Positions 62,987-64,000 of a DNA stretch of 64,000 bases are shown one piece after another. Source of the stretch: Chitinophagaceae bacterium (GTDB lineage: Bacteria > Bacteroidota > Bacteroidia > Chitinophagales > Chitinophagaceae); the NCBI GenBank assembly GCA_947374225.1, contig CANCAY010000007.1:1-64000 (forward strand), given 5' to 3'. Every line of letters begins with the position of its first letter. The first letter of the stretch is position 1. A program made the translations under genes and the position numbers. The notes under the pieces were generated by a model. That model was not told the DNA's origin. It worked only from the letters and a program-made list of their open reading frames with translations, and did no database searches.

Positions 62987-64000
62987 ATTAGTTCAATGGT
63001 TTTTTGAGTGCCTCCTGCATTTTCATTAATGTATTTCAATGCCGCATTGCCCATTTTTTCCTTTTTAGCATTGTCAAATAATAACTCAGTAATTGTGCTG
63101 GTTAGTTCATTAGCATTATTAATTTGAAAGCCTCCTTTAGCGTTTTTCAATCCAATAGCTTCCCTGTATTTACTATCATTGGGTCCCCAAATTACAGGTA
63201 CGCCAAATGCAGCAGGCTCCAATGTATTATGTATACCGTCCTTTGTATAACCGCCGCCTATATAGGTTATTGTAGCATATTGATACAGGTTTCTTAATAA
63301 ACCAATCCTATCAATTATTACTATAGAAGGAGTTGTAAATGGGATTGTTTTTGAATTTGACGCAATTGATTTTTCTAATTCAGTAAGTGTAATACTATTT
63401 TCAAAAATTGCTTTACATGCATTTATTGCACTTGCATCTACATGATGAGGTACAATTATCCAATTGGCATTTATCTTAGTTGAAATTACCTTTTGTAAAA
63501 TTGCATGGTCCGAGGGCCAAGTACTACCAGCTATAATAATGGGAGTATTATTGAAAACAGAAATCCAATTATTAGTAACCTCATTATTGGCTGTTGTAAT
63601 GACTCTATCAAAACGAGTATCACCTGTTAAGTATAATTTATTGGGATCTACTTTATTTTTAATAAGCTCATAGGAAATAGGGTCTTGAACTAATATATAA
63701 GTAAACCAGTTTAGCATCTTTCTATATAGCCCACCATACCATTTGAAAAATAGCTGATCTTCTCTAAAAATGGCAGCGGCTAATAAAACTGGAATCTGTT
63801 TTTGATGCGCAATTTTTAAATAGTAATACCAAAATTCATATTTTATAAATACGATTAATTTAGGCTGAATAGTTTCAATAAATTGTGCTGCATTTTTTGC
63901 TCCGTCAAATGGGAGATAGGTAACTGCATCAACCGACGGGTCGTCTTTTCTATGTAAATAGCCCGACGGGGAAAAAAAGGTTAACCATATTTGATAATTG
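62959..64000 (-). CDS. waaA: 3-deoxy-D-manno-octulosonic acid transferase (5' partial)
   Basis: The frame continues past the Met at 63717 to the end of the window, so the N-terminus is missing. The visible product includes FFSPSGYLHRKDDPSVDAVTYLP, FIKYEFWYYYLK and IPVLLAAAIFR, then LYLTGDTRFDRV, AGSTWPSDHAIL, IPHHVDASAINA, TYIGGGYTKDGIHNTLEPAAFGVPVIWGPN, the GT30/KdtA hallmarks. It adds Kdo sugars to lipid IVA, working after LpxB (41177) in lipid A synthesis. It is convergent with the preceding gene. Confidence 0.92.
   Translation of the reverse strand, partial: NYQIWLTFFSPSGYLHRKDDPSVDAVTYLPFDGAKNAAQFIETIQPKLIVFIKYEFWYYYLKIAHQKQIPVLLAAAIFREDQLFFKWYGGLYRKMLNWFTYILVQDPISYELIKNKVDPNKLYLTGDTRFDRVITTANNEVTNNWISVFNNTPIIIAGSTWPSDHAILQKVISTKINANWIIVPHHVDASAINACKAIFENSITLTELEKSIASNSKTIPFTTPSIVIIDRIGLLRNLYQYATITYIGGGYTKDGIHNTLEPAAFGVPVIWGPNDSKYREAIGLKNAKGGFQINNANELTSTITELLFDNAKKEKMGNAALKYINENAGGTQKTIELIQEKRLLTN

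Overview
This window looks like a low-GC chromosome segment from the phylum Bacteroidota. It is probably of the Chitinophagaceae type (a small freshwater, Sediminibacterium-like genome), but that family placement is an inference from gene style, not from a marker search. Evidence for the phylum: a SusC/SusD pair, promoters of the form TAnnTTTG, almost no Shine-Dalgarno leaders, Bacteroidota-style AMP nucleosidase, a stand-alone HsdR_N-like nuclease, a small DUF6728-like protein, and a carboxypeptidase-regulatory-domain TonB receptor. I see no rRNA, tRNA, CRISPR array, insertion sequence or phage. About 56 genes are supported; the first and last run off the window.

Layout. 1-1617 is the 3' end of a large repetitive surface protein. 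1721-9162 holds an M1 peptidase, RsmG, a glycosyltransferase, Tgt, an LptG-type permease and a mitochondrial-like citrate synthase. 9351-12386 holds a secreted PepSY-like protein and an outer-membrane beta-barrel receptor. 12450-16025 (minus) is a 5-oxoprolinase operon pxpB-pxpC-pxpA followed by an NRAMP-fold transporter that lacks the usual metal ligands.

16086-38160 is the accessory highlight, a polysaccharide/glycoside utilisation island. It has a pair of GTGTA-N5-TACAC palindromes, SusC, SusD, a large FG-GAP/UnbV lipoprotein, a lipoprotein with a complete vanadium-haloperoxidase site, two tandem GMC oxidoreductases, a GH30 and a GH3 glycosidase, a Nudix-wHTH regulator, a Tat-exported sugar-isomerase-like TIM barrel, a Gfo/Idh/MocA dehydrogenase and an NHS-type MFS transporter. 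The GH30+GH3 pair suggests a beta-glucan, possibly beta-1,6-linked. The oxidoreductases, TIM barrel and dehydrogenase suggest that part of the sugar is handled as keto-glycosides. The haloperoxidase and the FG-GAP protein have no obvious place in the standard Sus model.

38257-64000 is mostly housekeeping: methionine synthesis (metZ, metX), OsmC, lipid A and Kdo genes (lpxB, waaA), surE, an XRE/S24 regulator, guaA, rpsT, sucAB, an RNA methyltransferase, mnmA, ssb, an Ldh-family dehydrogenase, aspartate kinase, queA, ccmC with a small ccmD-like gene, glutamate dehydrogenase, AMP nucleosidase, ccmB and thymidine kinase. Tgt and QueA, both of queuosine synthesis, are encoded 50 kb apart.

Regulatory signals are readable. 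Many genes have a TAnnTTTG box, several followed by a short C-rich stretch and an A. At tgt, the neighbouring glycosyltransferase and guaA, that A is the A of the start codon, which predicts leaderless mRNAs. The 44.3-44.7 kb gap holds a 131-bp imperfect inverted-repeat element. Several start codons were moved from the longest possible frame to internal ATGs; the reasons are given in the entries.
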